This document shows, in pieces, positions 1 through 8,478 of a stretch of DNA of 46,329 nt. The position numbers were made by a program, and so were the translations under genes. This stretch comes from Acidobacteriota bacterium. GTDB taxonomy: Bacteria > Acidobacteriota > Terriglobia > Terriglobales > Acidobacteriaceae. The notes beneath the pieces were generated by a model. That model saw nothing but the letters and a program-made list of their open reading frames with translations. It was not told the origin of the DNA and searched no databases. Positions within the stretch are counted from its first letter, which is position 1; the number at the start of each line of letters is the position of its first letter. Location of the stretch: the NCBI GenBank assembly GCA_003225215.1, contig QIBC01000001.1, positions 1 to 46,329 on the forward strand, written 5' to 3'.

Positions 1-315
1 GCGGTCCGCAAGATGGCAGAGTTCTCAGAAAAAATCCTTTCTCGAAATGGATTCACCGGTGCCGACTTAGCCGCTTTCATTCCTCACCAGGCAAATAAAC
101 GCATCATCACGGCAACGGCTGAGCGACTGGGAATGTCGGAGGATCGTGTGATCATCAATATCGGCGAGTATGGAAACACAACTGCCGGTACCATTCCCCT
201 GGCAATGCAGACGGCTCTCGATGAAGGCAAGCTTAAGAAAGGTGAGTTGGTCCTGCTGGCTTCGGTGGGAGCCGGATTTACTGTGGGTGCGACGCTGCTG
301 CGCTGGGCGTACTGA
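1..315 (+). CDS. fabH: 3-oxoacyl-ACP synthase III (KAS III), C-terminal fragment
   Basis: The reading frame is already open at base 1 (first codons A-V-R-K), so this is the last 104 residues of a gene that begins outside the window. KAS III condenses acetyl-CoA with malonyl-ACP to start type II fatty acid synthesis in the cytoplasm. Two of the three catalytic residues of the thiolase-fold family are visible: the His of the PHQAN motif (about residue 29 of the fragment) and the Asn of GNTTAGTIP (about residue 59). The catalytic Cys lies upstream and cannot be checked. The C-terminal [13 protein letters not shown] is the usual family ending. The gene is convergent with the DedA-like gene, with only 9 bases between the stop codons. 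Identity is secure; the paralogue (FabH against another KAS III) cannot be settled from the fragment. Confidence 0.93.
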   Translation, partial: AVRKMAEFSEKILSRNGFTGADLAAFIPHQANKRIITATAERLGMSEDRVIINIGEYGNTTAGTIPLAMQTALDEGKLKKGELVLLASVGAGFTVGATLLRWAY

Positions 316-324
316 AAGGGCAAT

Positions 325-966
325 TTATGCGGCCTTCTTCTCCGCTGAATGAAGCATTGGCAAACCCTTCTGCTTCCGGCGCCACAGGTAACCTGCAGCC
401 GCGATTCCTCCTAAGACTGCTAGAAGTATCAAGGCCCAGATGATGGGTCGCGAATATTCCTGCATGGCCCGGATGATCGACTGGCCATACTTCCGGCCCA
501 GCCACGCCACAATTCCATAACGGACCAGCCTTCCTACTGAATAGGCCGCCAGAAATTTGGTTTTGGGAACTTTCATTACCCCAGCCGCTAGCAGGAAGGG
601 TGAGAGCGGAAACGGGGGCGGCAGGAGAGCGGGAACGGCCACAGCACCGACTCCATACTTCTCGCTCCAACGGTAAATCTTGGCCAGTTTCTTTTCGGGA
701 ATGCGCTTCGCTAGTCCCTCTTTTCCGCCTTTGAGTCCAATGCGATAAGTGATGTAAGCGCCCGCTGAAGAGCCGACGGTGGCGGCTAGAACATACATCC
801 ACCAATTTCCGGGGGAGGATCCGACGAGGAGAATGACCAGGAAATCCAGGCTTCCCGGGGTTGGAACCACAGACGCATCCGCCAAGCCGAGCAGGATTTC
901 GCCGACTGGGCCAAGCGCGCGCAGTTTGGCCCACACTCCTCCCGCGACGATCAGCTCGGAAAACAC
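325..966 (-). CDS. DedA / VTT-domain (SNARE-associated) membrane protein
   Basis: A 213-residue integral membrane protein of the DedA/VTT superfamily, a group whose characterised members flip or scramble phospholipids such as undecaprenyl phosphate; the substrate here is unknown. Visible features are a long amphipathic N-terminal segment with VVPTPGSLDFLVI (re-entrant loop region), a glycine-rich helix around SSAGAYITYRIG, the conserved PALLPPPFPLSPFLLAAG segment near the middle and a C-terminal membrane helix followed by a basic tail. It is closest in layout to YqaA-like short members. The start is GTG at 966, with AGG of a weak Shine-Dalgarno about nine bases upstream; no ATG alternative keeps the first helix. 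It lies downstream of mqnA with 17 bases between them, so the two are probably co-transcribed. Confidence 0.82.
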   Translation of the reverse strand: MFSELIVAGGVWAKLRALGPVGEILLGLADASVVPTPGSLDFLVILLVGSSPGNWWMYVLAATVGSSAGAYITYRIGLKGGKEGLAKRIPEKKLAKIYRWSEKYGVGAVAVPALLPPPFPLSPFLLAAGVMKVPKTKFLAAYSVGRLVRYGIVAWLGRKYGQSIIRAMQEYSRPIIWALILLAVLGGIAAAGYLWRRKQKGLPMLHSAEKKAA

Positions 967-983
967 ACTCGTTACCTGTGCGG

Positions 984-1838
984 TTAGACGCGGCTTTGAT
1001 GAGTCGAGTTGCGGAATGCAAGTTCCGGAACCAGCCGCAATTCAGGCGCGGAGGGAAGTATTCCGTAGGAAGCCGCCAGTTCAAAGAACAACTTCATGCC
1101 GGAGATGCTCTCCGGGTCAAGAAAGTAGTGGATGTTGTCTCTCAGGTAGCTGCGCACGTTATCTGCCGGGATCGAGAGTTTAGGCGACCATTCGTCCGCG
1201 ATTTCAGCAATATGCTTGAGCCCTTCGTCACGCGATTCGCGAAACACGTCTGTAATTCGGCCGAGTTCCTCTTCGGTAGCAGCATTCTTGCGTACAGCCC
1301 AGAATGCAAAGACGAAGGGCTTTCCGGTGGCGTTACGCCATTCCTCTGCCAGATCTAAGGTTTTATATCGTGCGCGATCTACTTGCAGAGCAGGATCTCC
1401 GATCAGCAAAGCCGCGTCGTGCTTCTGCAACATCGCATCCAGCTGCGGCTCTGCGGGAGCAAAGGCGACATCTCGGTTCTGCATTCGCAGAAGCACCTGA
1501 ACGAGCGCGGCCGATGTCCGGGACGATGAATCTAACGCTATGCTACGGATCTCACTCAGCGGCAGTCGGCTTATCAAGAGAATCGACCGCACCGCTGCCC
1601 TGCTGGCAATTGCGACGTCTGGGAGAACGCGCAGGCCGGGAATGGTTGTATAGGCAGCAATGGGAATGATTCCGATATCCGCAGAGCCTTCAGCCAGCAT
1701 CTGCGCGCAGCGCGAGGGAATCGTGTAATCAACTTCGAATTCTCTCCGCAACTCAACTGCTCGCGGCCCATGCTCGAAGTCCCACATCAGCGGCGCAGTG
1801 TTCAAATAACTGATAGCAGAAACGCGGAGTGGAGACAT
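984..1838 (-). CDS. mqnA: Chorismate dehydratase, futalosine-route menaquinone synthesis
   Basis: A 284-residue protein with a periplasmic-binding-protein-like fold sequence characteristic of MqnA. It removes water from chorismate to give 3-enolpyruvyl-benzoate, the first committed step of the alternative (futalosine) menaquinone pathway. Family hallmarks seen are the N-terminal RVSAISYLNTAPL, the SADIGIIPIAAY block around residue 53, the DSSSRTSAALVQVLL stretch near 100 and the ALLIGDPAL motif near 145. PFVFAFWAVRKN in the second lobe is also typical. Start ATG at 1838; no clear Shine-Dalgarno. Other mqn genes are not in the window. MqnD is a related family, but the length and the SYLNTAPL motif favour MqnA. 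It is transcribed away from dprA across a repeat-bearing spacer. Confidence 0.88.
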   Translation of the reverse strand: MSPLRVSAISYLNTAPLMWDFEHGPRAVELRREFEVDYTIPSRCAQMLAEGSADIGIIPIAAYTTIPGLRVLPDVAIASRAAVRSILLISRLPLSEIRSIALDSSSRTSAALVQVLLRMQNRDVAFAPAEPQLDAMLQKHDAALLIGDPALQVDRARYKTLDLAEEWRNATGKPFVFAFWAVRKNAATEEELGRITDVFRESRDEGLKHIAEIADEWSPKLSIPADNVRSYLRDNIHYFLDPESISGMKLFFELAASYGILPSAPELRLVPELAFRNSTHQSRV

Positions 1839-1863
1839 TCATAGAAATACTAGCAGGCAGAGA

Positions 1864-2046
1864 GGATCGGTGATCGGGCCAGGGAATCGGGTGATAGGGG
1901 CCATCGGGTGATCGGGTGAAGTGAAAGCGAACTTGTAATTTCGTCATTGCGCGATTTAGTTACTTGAAAATCGCTAGAATCACTCGACTGCGAAATAATC
2001 CGACTCTAACTTCACCCAATCACCCGATGGCCCGATCACCCGATCC
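1864..2046. repeat. Inverted repeat of gatcgggt-type words between mqnA and dprA
   Basis: The divergent spacer holds tandem copies of a gatcgggt/atcgggtg word on the left (about 1864-1922) and their reverse complement on the right (about 2009-2046). The inner 23 bases, 1900-1922 and 2009-2031, match with one mismatch when one is inverted. The arms are separated by 86 bases of AT-richer DNA. This looks like a REP/BIME-type intergenic element rather than an operator, because each arm is itself built of repeated heptamer-like words. No ORF is present. Confidence 0.75.
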
Positions 2047-2055
2047 TTTCGTTTC

Positions 2056-2085
2056 TTGACACTCTCACCGTCCTCACTGTATCTT
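2056..2085 (+). promoter_or_regulatory. Putative sigma-70 promoter of dprA
   Basis: TTGACA at 2056-2061 and TATCTT at 2080-2085 are separated by 18 bases. This gives a predicted start near 2092 and a leader of only about 13 bases before the dprA ATG at 2105. The right arm of the inverted repeat ends about 10 bases upstream of the -35 box. Confidence 0.6.
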
Positions 2086-2104
2086 CCGCGTCCAGTTTCC
2101 TCCG

Positions 2105-3277
2105 ATGACTGACTCCGCCGCTCTCCCTCAGTCAACTCAGCCCGATGTGGCCAGTCTGCATTGGCTTGCGCTGATGCTTACGCCCGCGATGGGTCCCATT
2201 CGGGGACATCGAGTTGTCCGGCGATTTGGCGGTGTAGAACGCGTATTCAATGCCTCTCTTACCGAGCTTGAGGCAGCAGCATTACCAGCGGCTGCGGCTC
2301 AGTCGATCGCGCTAGGAAAGTCCTTCTCGCGAGCAGAAGAAGAGTTCATGAAAGCCCGCGACGTCGGCGCAGAGATCATCTCCTTCGAGGATGCGCGCTA
2401 CCCGGCCCGGCTCAAGGAAATCTATGATCCGCCGTTGCTGCTGTATGTCCGCGGGAATGCTGACGTACTGGCTGAACCTGGCCTGGGAGTAGTCGGAACT
2501 CGCCATCCGACGCCATACGGAATGGGCATGGCGGAGCGCCTATCGAACGATCTTGCGTGCCGCGGGCTGGTGATCGTCAGCGGCATGGCCCGGGGAGTAG
2601 ATACTCATGCTCATCGCGGAGCCCTCAATGGCAAAGGCAAGACAGTTGCAGTTTGGGGAACTGGAATCGATGTCCCCTATCCACGAGACAACAGGCGGAT
2701 CGCAGAGGCGATTGTTGCTGCGGGAGGAACACTGGTATCCGAGTTCCCGGTAGGAACGTTTGCGGCGCCTCAGAACTTCCCAATTCGGAACCGAATTATC
2801 AGCGGTCTCTCTCTGGGAGTTCTCGTCGTGGAAGCGGGTGAGTACAGCGGAACTCGCATCACGGCTCGCTGCGCGCTGGAGCAGGGGAGAGACATTTTCG
2901 CCGTCCCCGGCAATGTCACGAACCGAAACTCGTGGGGTCCTAACACGCTGATAAAACAGGGCGCTAAGCTCACCGCGACATGGGAGGACGTGTGGGAAGA
3001 ATTTCCCGCAGACATCAAGCTGCACCTCGAGGCGAGCTGGCGGGTTGAATCCCCCGAGCCGGCTGAAGCATCTCTATTCGCGGATTCGAAACTCTCGCCG
3101 CACGAGAAGCGTATTTACGCGCTGCTGAAGCCGGACGAGGCTACCCAGCTGGATGTCATCATTGAAAAGCTGGAGGGAGAGATTTCCTCATCGGAGATTT
3201 TCTCCGCACTCTTTGAGCTAGAGCTGGCGGGAAAGATAAAGCCGCTTCCAGGCAAAAATTACGTGAAGACATTTTGA
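2105..3277 (+). CDS. dprA: DNA-processing protein DprA
   Basis: A 390-residue DprA/Smf protein. DprA binds incoming single-stranded DNA in the cytoplasm during natural transformation and loads RecA. N-terminal helix-hairpin-helix-like region (residues 15-75), then the Rossmann-type core: VVGTRHPTPYG near 130, VSGMARGVDTHAHRGAL near 158, VWGTGIDVPYP near 182, and the FPIRNRIISGLS and VVEAGEYSGTRITA motifs between 225 and 255. A C-terminal winged-helix domain (HEKRIYALL to the end) is present, so the protein is full length. ATG at 2105 lies very close to a predicted transcription start. It is followed by topA, the order seen in many bacteria. With the pilB/T/C genes at 13-17 kb the organism has at least part of the machinery for DNA uptake, though the ComE-type genes are not in view. 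Confidence 0.95.
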   Translation: MTDSAALPQSTQPDVASLHWLALMLTPAMGPIRGHRVVRRFGGVERVFNASLTELEAAALPAAAAQSIALGKSFSRAEEEFMKARDVGAEIISFEDARYPARLKEIYDPPLLLYVRGNADVLAEPGLGVVGTRHPTPYGMGMAERLSNDLACRGLVIVSGMARGVDTHAHRGALNGKGKTVAVWGTGIDVPYPRDNRRIAEAIVAAGGTLVSEFPVGTFAAPQNFPIRNRIISGLSLGVLVVEAGEYSGTRITARCALEQGRDIFAVPGNVTNRNSWGPNTLIKQGAKLTATWEDVWEEFPADIKLHLEASWRVESPEPAEASLFADSKLSPHEKRIYALLKPDEATQLDVIIEKLEGEISSSEIFSALFELELAGKIKPLPGKNYVKTF

Positions 3278-3282
3278 GGGGG

Positions 3283-3311
3283 TTGGCCGACAGCTTTCGG
3301 CTTGTGATAGT
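3283..3311 (+). promoter_or_regulatory. Putative extended -10 promoter of topA
   Basis: TTGGCC at 3283-3288 and GATAGT at 3306-3311 have 17-base spacing, and TG sits one base upstream of the -10 hexamer (tgtgatagt), an extended -10 feature. It lies just after the dprA stop. It would give topA its own transcript in addition to read-through from dprA. Confidence 0.45.
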
Positions 3312-3344
3312 TTCGCAACAGACTTTACGTTAAGGAAAAGAACA

Positions 3345-5921
3345 TTGTCCAAAGCTTTGGTCATCGTTGAGTCGCCGGGTAAGGCGAAAACGATCAATAA
3401 ATATCTGGGAAAGGACTATGACGTCGATTTCTCGCTCGGGCATGTCAAGGATCTGCCGAAGAGCAAGATCGGTGTCGATTTCGATAACGACTTCGAGACT
3501 GAATACATCGTAATTCCCGGTAAAGAGAAGGTTCTGACGAACCTCAAGAGGAAGGCAAAGAACGCCTCGGCCATCTACCTCGCTCCCGATCCGGACCGTG
3601 AAGGCGAAGCTATCGCCGCGCATCTCTACGAAGAACTAGGAGAATCGAAGCCCAAAAAGAAGCGCGGCAGTGGCATTCCTATCCAACGTGTGACGTTCAA
3701 TGAGATTACGTCGAAAGCCGTTAAGGCCGCCTTCGATCATCCGCGGGACATCGACTGGAATCTGGTCGATGCCCAGCAAACGCGCCGCGTGCTCGATCGT
3801 ATTGTTGGGTACCAGGTTTCTCCATTGCTCTGGGACAAGGTTCGTCGCGGTCTGTCAGCAGGAAGGGTGCAGACCGTTGCCCTTAGACTCATCGTTGAGC
3901 GCGAGCGTGAAATCAAAGCCTTCGAGAAGAAGGAATACTGGACGATCGACGCGCACCTCTCTAAGCCTCCTGTTTTTGACGCGCGCTTCACTGGGATCAG
4001 TGGTGAGAAGATCGAGATTCCGAACGGCGATGAGTCCGAAAAGATCACTAATGCTCTGCATCAGGGGCAATGGAGTGTACGTTCTGTTGAGAAGAAGGAA
4101 CGCCGCCGCAGCGCGGCTGCGCCGTTCACGACCAGCAAGTTTCAGCAGGACGCCTCGCGCAAACTGCGCTTCAGCGTCAAGCGCGCGATGATGATCGCGC
4201 AACGTCTCTACGAGGGCATCGAGTTGGGCGATGAAGGCTCGGTCGGCCTGATCACCTACATGCGCACCGACTCAGTTCGAGTCGCGCAAGACGCGCTCGA
4301 CGAAGTGCGCGAGCTAATCGGTTCCAATTATGGAACGCAGTTTATGCCCGAATCGCCGAACGTTTACAAGTCCAAGAAGGAGGCGCAGGAAGCTCACGAA
4401 GCCATTCGTCCGACTTCAGTCATGCGTCATCCCGATTCGGTAAAGCAATATCTTCAGGAAGACGAATACAAGGTTTACAAGCTCATCTGGCAGCGCTTTG
4501 TAGCGTCGCAAATGATGCCTGCTGTTTTCGACCAGACGACAGTCGATATCGATGCGGTCGCGGATCGGACGTATAACTTCCGGGTGACCGGCTCAGTACT
4601 TAAGTTCGAAGGCTTCCTCAAGGTGTACGAGGAATCGAAAGAGGGCAAGGACGAAGAGGACGAGGCGCTTAAACACAAACTGCCGCCCCTGGAAGAAGGA
4701 CAAAAGCTCACACTGAAGGATCTGAAACCGGAGCAGCACTTCACAGAACCTCCTCCGCGCTATAACGAAGCATCGCTGGTGAAGGAACTCGAAGAGCGTG
4801 GTATCGGACGTCCTTCGACATATGCGGCGATCCTGGGCACGATTCAGGAGCGCCAGTACGTGCAGAAGATCGGTGGCAAGTTCGTGCCGACGGAGATCGG
4901 TCTGGTTGTAACCGATCTTCTAGTGAAGAACTTCGCCGAGATCTTCGATCCTGCATATACCGCACGCCTCGAAGAAGAACTCGACGAGATCGAAGAGGGT
5001 AAAGAGAAGTGGACCGACGCGATGTCGGAGTTCTACAAGCGCTTCCAGAAAGACCTCAAATATGCGCAGAAGCACATGGAAAATGTGAAGCGCATGGAGA
5101 AGCCCACCGATGAGAAGTGCGAGCGCTGTGGCTCGCCGCTGGTGCTCAAATGGGGCAAGTTCGGGTCATTCTTTGCCTGCAGCTCATATGACAAAGAGGA
5201 TCCCAACAGCTGCACGTTCACCAAAGAGAACGTAATCGATCTACCCGATCTTGAGAATGCCGACCTGCAGGAAACTACGCAGGAAGAATATTGCGAGAAC
5301 TGCGGACGCACGATGGTCCTCAAACGTGGGCGCTTCGGCCAGTTCATGGCATGCACCGGATATCCAGAGTGCAAGACTACGCGGCGTCTCGATCAGGGCA
5401 AGAAGGTTCCCGACGTTCCGCTTGAGGAGATCTGTCCGAAATGCGGTCGCAACATGGTGCTGCGTCATGGACGCTATGGCGAGTTCGTGTCTTGCAGCGG
5501 ATATCCCGAATGCAAGTACGTAAAGCAGAACTTCATTGGAGTGAGCTGCCCGCTATGCGCCGCGGAAGGGCGGAAGGATGGAGAGTTGGTAGAGAAGAAA
5601 GCCCGTCGTCGCGGCAACATCTTTTACGGCTGCTCGAACTACCCGAAGTGCGAGTTCACGTCGGCATACAAACCTGTGGCCGAGCAGTGTCCGGAGTGTG
5701 GCAGTCCGTACTTGCTGGAGAAGAATCTGAAAGCAGGCACCTTCCTGGTGTGCCCCAACAACAAGCGCACTGCCGCCGAAGAGGAAGAGCCTCAGCCTAA
5801 GCGCAAGAAGAAGCCAAGCAAAGCCAAAGGCGATGGCGCGGTTGAAGCTGCCGCGGCTCCAATAGTGAAATGCGATTACTCCAAGCAGGTCGCTACCAAA
5901 GAGCCGGTGGCAGTCGCATAG
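3345..5921 (+). CDS. topA: DNA topoisomerase I with tandem C-terminal zinc ribbons
   Basis: An 858-residue type IA topoisomerase that relaxes negative supercoils. The TOPRIM domain opens with ALVIVESPGKAKTINKYLG and carries the acidic PDPDREGEAIAAHL motif near residue 85. The catalytic tyrosine is Tyr305 in ITYMRTDSVRVA. The SAGRVQTVALRLIV and GIGRPSTYA motifs are also intact. From about residue 590 there are five Cys-rich ribbons: four with complete Cys4 sets (CERC, CENC, CPKC and CPLC pairs, each closed by a distal Cys pair or CxxYPxC) and a fifth that has only three Cys. A Lys-rich tail follows. The start is TTG at 3345, chosen because aaggaaaag lies four bases upstream and the next residues match the family N terminus. 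Confidence 0.97.
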   Translation: MSKALVIVESPGKAKTINKYLGKDYDVDFSLGHVKDLPKSKIGVDFDNDFETEYIVIPGKEKVLTNLKRKAKNASAIYLAPDPDREGEAIAAHLYEELGESKPKKKRGSGIPIQRVTFNEITSKAVKAAFDHPRDIDWNLVDAQQTRRVLDRIVGYQVSPLLWDKVRRGLSAGRVQTVALRLIVEREREIKAFEKKEYWTIDAHLSKPPVFDARFTGISGEKIEIPNGDESEKITNALHQGQWSVRSVEKKERRRSAAAPFTTSKFQQDASRKLRFSVKRAMMIAQRLYEGIELGDEGSVGLITYMRTDSVRVAQDALDEVRELIGSNYGTQFMPESPNVYKSKKEAQEAHEAIRPTSVMRHPDSVKQYLQEDEYKVYKLIWQRFVASQMMPAVFDQTTVDIDAVADRTYNFRVTGSVLKFEGFLKVYEESKEGKDEEDEALKHKLPPLEEGQKLTLKDLKPEQHFTEPPPRYNEASLVKELEERGIGRPSTYAAILGTIQERQYVQKIGGKFVPTEIGLVVTDLLVKNFAEIFDPAYTARLEEELDEIEEGKEKWTDAMSEFYKRFQKDLKYAQKHMENVKRMEKPTDEKCERCGSPLVLKWGKFGSFFACSSYDKEDPNSCTFTKENVIDLPDLENADLQETTQEEYCENCGRTMVLKRGRFGQFMACTGYPECKTTRRLDQGKKVPDVPLEEICPKCGRNMVLRHGRYGEFVSCSGYPECKYVKQNFIGVSCPLCAAEGRKDGELVEKKARRRGNIFYGCSNYPKCEFTSAYKPVAEQCPECGSPYLLEKNLKAGTFLVCPNNKRTAAEEEEPQPKRKKKPSKAKGDGAVEAAAAPIVKCDYSKQVATKEPVAVA

Positions 5922-5944
5922 CTCTTCATTATTCGATGTCTAAG

Positions 5945-5963
5945 TGCTCCTAGGGGCATTTTG
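5945..5963 (+). terminator. Weak terminator-like hairpin after topA
   Basis: tgctc (5945-5949) and gggca (5954-5958) form a five-pair stem with one G-T pair around a ctag loop, followed by TTTTG. The position, 24 bases after the topA stop, fits a terminator, but the stem is short. Confidence 0.35.
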
Positions 5964-6050
5964 TACCATTCAAAAGTCCAAAGATGAGCGCGCGGCAGGG
6001 TGAAATCGGTTACGATAGCGGCCTCCATCCATTTCAAAAGGAGTTCCGCA

Positions 6051-6530
6051 ATGGCTGATCAAAATCTCTCTCCAGGTATGACCAACACGGCAACACATGG
6101 CGATGTCGATATTATCTTGCGCCTGTACCAAATGCGTTGCGAACCGGTGATGCGGGACGCCCGCAAGTTCATGACGTTCGAATTCTGGCCTAGCAGTTTT
6201 GAGGAGCTCGGCAAACTGTTTGCGGCCGGAGGGAAAGAATTCGCCTACTTCCGCCAGGTGACCTCCTACTGGGACATGGCGATGTCTTTCGTCGCTCGCG
6301 GCGCTCTCGATCAACATTTGTTTCTCGACAACTGCAACGAGATGATTTTCAACTACGTGAAGCTGAAACCGTTCCTGCCACCGCTCCGCGAGAACGTCAA
6401 TCCAATGTTCTGGAAACGAATTGAAGATTTTCTAACCAGCTCGCCTGAGGCGCAGCAGAAGGTTGAGAACATCACCAGGAACGTTGAGCGTGTTCGCGAG
6501 CAGAGAAAGAAAGCCGCAGCCGCAGCCTGA
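6051..6530 (+). CDS. Conserved-looking hypothetical protein, 159 aa
   Basis: I do not recognise this family. ATG at 6051 is chosen over an upstream in-frame GTG at 6000 because aaggag lies nine bases before it. The protein is soluble, has no signal peptide or membrane helix, and is predicted to be mostly helical. It has aromatic-rich segments (FMTFEFWPSSFEEL near residue 41, FRQVTSYWDMAMSFVARGALD near 68) and ends in a charged helix closing with KKAAAAA. The LFLDNCNEMIFNYVKLKPFL block in the middle suggests a four-helix-type fold, but that is only an impression. The strong ribosome site and codon pattern support a real gene. It stands alone between topA and the aldehyde dehydrogenase, so context gives no function. 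Confidence 0.8.
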   Translation: MADQNLSPGMTNTATHGDVDIILRLYQMRCEPVMRDARKFMTFEFWPSSFEELGKLFAAGGKEFAYFRQVTSYWDMAMSFVARGALDQHLFLDNCNEMIFNYVKLKPFLPPLRENVNPMFWKRIEDFLTSSPEAQQKVENITRNVERVREQRKKAAAAA

Positions 6531-6543
6531 CCCCAAAAGACAA

Positions 6544-6614
6544 CACGAAGGGGACGAAGGCCTAAAAGCCGAGAGGTCACGATTTCAATCCGACTTCCCT
6601 TCGTACCCTTCGTG
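6544..6614. repeat. Inverted repeat of acgaagg words
   Basis: Bases 6544-6560 and 6598-6614 are 17-base arms that are inverted copies with one mismatch (cacgaaggggacgaagg on the left). They are separated by 37 bases. Each arm itself is a tandem of the word acgaagg. The rest of the 194-base spacer before the aldehyde dehydrogenase has no ORF. As a transcript it could fold into a long stem-loop just after the hypothetical gene. Confidence 0.7.
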
Positions 6615-6724
6615 AGCACCTTGTGTGCTTTGTATTCGCTCGTCACCAGCCATGCCCTCCCCGCGTAGCAGCTTCCGGTGGTAATATCCAAGGTTCCTTC
6701 CAACCTCACTTCTGAGGAGGCAGT

Positions 6725-8212
6725 ATGGCAACAGCAACTCCGCTGCAAATGCAGGATGCAGTAAGTCAATTTTTAGCAACCCCCAGAAAACTTCTAATCG
6801 ACGGCAGATGGGTCGCTGCATCGTCGGGCAAGACATTCGATTCCATCGATCCCGCAACTGGTGAAGTGCTCGCCCGAGTGGCCGAAGGTGACAAAGCCGA
6901 TATCGACGCTGCCGTAAAAGCCGCGCGCCGGGCCTTTGAATCCGGTCCATGGGCAAAAATGTCGGCCAGTGAGCGCGGCCGCATCATGTGGAAGATCGCC
7001 GACCTGCTCGAACAGCACACCGAAGAATTCGCAGAACTTGAGACCCTCGACAATGGCAAGCCAATCTCGGTTTCGCGAGTAGCCGACGTTCCATTGGCCG
7101 TGGACCTGTTTCGCTACATGGCGGGATGGGCAACGAAGATCGAGGGCAGCACGATTCCCATTTCAGGACCGTTCTTCGCCTACACGCGACGCGAGCCAAT
7201 CGGAGTCGTTGGCCAGATCATCCCATGGAATTTCCCGCTGCTCATGGCTGCATGGAAACTGGGACCTGCCCTCGCGACCGGATGCACGGTCATTCTTAAG
7301 CCGGCGGAGCAGACTCCTCTGTCTGCACTGCGGCTGGGAGAACTGGCGATGGAAGCCGGACTTCCTCCCGGCGTGTTGAACATTGTCACCGGATTCGGCG
7401 AAACGGCTGGCGCTGCGTTGGCAGCCCACCCTGATGTGGATAAGATTGCTTTTACCGGCTCGACCGAAGTCGGCAAGTTGATTGTCCACGCTGCAGCCGG
7501 AAATCTGAAAAAGGTAACGCTTGAGCTGGGCGGCAAGTCGCCGAACATCGTGTTCGACGATGCCGACGTGAACAAAGCGACCGCTGGTGCCGCCAACGCT
7601 ATCTTCTTCAACCACGGACAGTGCTGCTGCGCAGGCTCGCGACTCTTCATCGAAGACAAAATCTTTGACAAGGTAGTCGAAGGTGTTTCGGAATCAGCGA
7701 AAAAGATTCGCGTGGGTCCGGGGATGAACACAGATACTCAAATGGGACCACTGGTTTCCGAAGAGCAGTTCCGACGCGTGTGCGGCTACATGGAGGCGGG
7801 CCTGAGTGAAGGTGCAAAGGCCGTGGTTGGTGGGAAGAAAGTCGGCAATCGTGGTTATTTCGTTGAGCCGACCGTTCTGGTCAATACCAATCCCAAAATG
7901 AAAGTCGTCCAAGAGGAGATTTTCGGACCGGTAGTCACGGCGATGCCGTTCAAAAGCGTCGACGAAATCGCCGCCGAAGCCAACAACACTAGCTATGGAC
8001 TTGCTGCGGGCATTTGGACGAAAGACATCGGCAAGGCCCATTCCCTCGCCAACAAGCTCAAAGCGGGCACGGTGTGGATCAACTGCTACAACGTATTCGA
8101 CGCGGCCATGCCTTTCGGCGGTTACAAGCAATCCGGTTGGGGCCGTGAGATGGGCAAAGAAGCTCTCGAGCTCTACACAGAGACGAAAGCGGTTTGTGTG
8201 AAGATTAATTGA
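6725..8212 (+). CDS. NAD(P)-dependent aldehyde dehydrogenase
   Basis: A 495-residue member of the ALDH superfamily (ALDH1/2-like), which oxidises an aldehyde to the acid in the cytoplasm. The general base is Glu267 in [10 protein letters not shown] and the nucleophile is Cys301, the middle Cys of HGQCCCAG; the 34-residue spacing is the family norm. The cofactor loop is seen in [10 protein letters not shown] and [10 protein letters not shown] (about 225-250), the oxyanion-hole region in [10 protein letters not shown] (about 160) and the C-terminal [14 protein letters not shown]. The sequence resembles phenylacetaldehyde, betaine-aldehyde and retinal dehydrogenases; substrate cannot be assigned. 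A strong gaggagg Shine-Dalgarno sits four bases before ATG 6725. It is a single-gene unit with its own terminator. Confidence 0.95.
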   Translation: MATATPLQMQDAVSQFLATPRKLLIDGRWVAASSGKTFDSIDPATGEVLARVAEGDKADIDAAVKAARRAFESGPWAKMSASERGRIMWKIADLLEQHTEEFAELETLDNGKPISVSRVADVPLAVDLFRYMAGWATKIEGSTIPISGPFFAYTRREPIGVVGQIIPWNFPLLMAAWKLGPALATGCTVILKPAEQTPLSALRLGELAMEAGLPPGVLNIVTGFGETAGAALAAHPDVDKIAFTGSTEVGKLIVHAAAGNLKKVTLELGGKSPNIVFDDADVNKATAGAANAIFFNHGQCCCAGSRLFIEDKIFDKVVEGVSESAKKIRVGPGMNTDTQMGPLVSEEQFRRVCGYMEAGLSEGAKAVVGGKKVGNRGYFVEPTVLVNTNPKMKVVQEEIFGPVVTAMPFKSVDEIAAEANNTSYGLAAGIWTKDIGKAHSLANKLKAGTVWINCYNVFDAAMPFGGYKQSGWGREMGKEALELYTETKAVCVKIN

Positions 8213-8232
8213 AGTCCGATCCCAGAATTAGG

Positions 8233-8263
8233 AAGGCCGGGGATTCTCTCCGGCCTTTTGTTA
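8233..8263 (+). terminator. Rho-independent terminator of the aldehyde dehydrogenase gene
   Basis: aaggccgg (8233-8240) and ccggcctt (8250-8257) form a perfect eight-pair stem with a nine-base loop, followed by TTTTGTTATTT. It lies 20 bases after the stop codon. Confidence 0.85.
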
Positions 8264-8311
8264 TTTCGATCTTCCGATGACTCGACAACAACTGAGTGGT
8301 CTTGAGAGACT

Positions 8312-8350
8312 GTCATCCTGAGCCCATCCTTTTGGGCGAAGGATCTCCCG
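8312..8350. repeat. gtcatcctgagc-type dispersed repeat (single copy here)
   Basis: The stretch begins gtcatcctgagc and ends gcgaaggatctccc, with an inner gccca/tgggc hairpin and an outer atcct/aggat pairing. I recognise the word gtcatcctgagcgaaggatctc as frequent in acidobacterial intergenic DNA. It lies in the 236-base spacer between the aldehyde dehydrogenase and uppS, which otherwise has no ORF. Confidence 0.5.
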
Positions 8351-8478
8351 CGATGTGTCAGACATGATTGTTGCTTCGCGGCCCTCTTGCCTCGGAAACT
8401 TAGTTGTTCTTATCGATTGTGGCGGCCATCGCCCCATGACATGCGCTCATGCCTTGTGATAACGTACTACTTTGCGCC

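Noticed and set aside
278-1084. 268-codon minus-strand frame over the DedA-type gene
   Set aside because: Same strand but a different frame from the DedA-type gene; Arg/Gly/Ser-rich sequence with no hydrophobic pattern or known motif.
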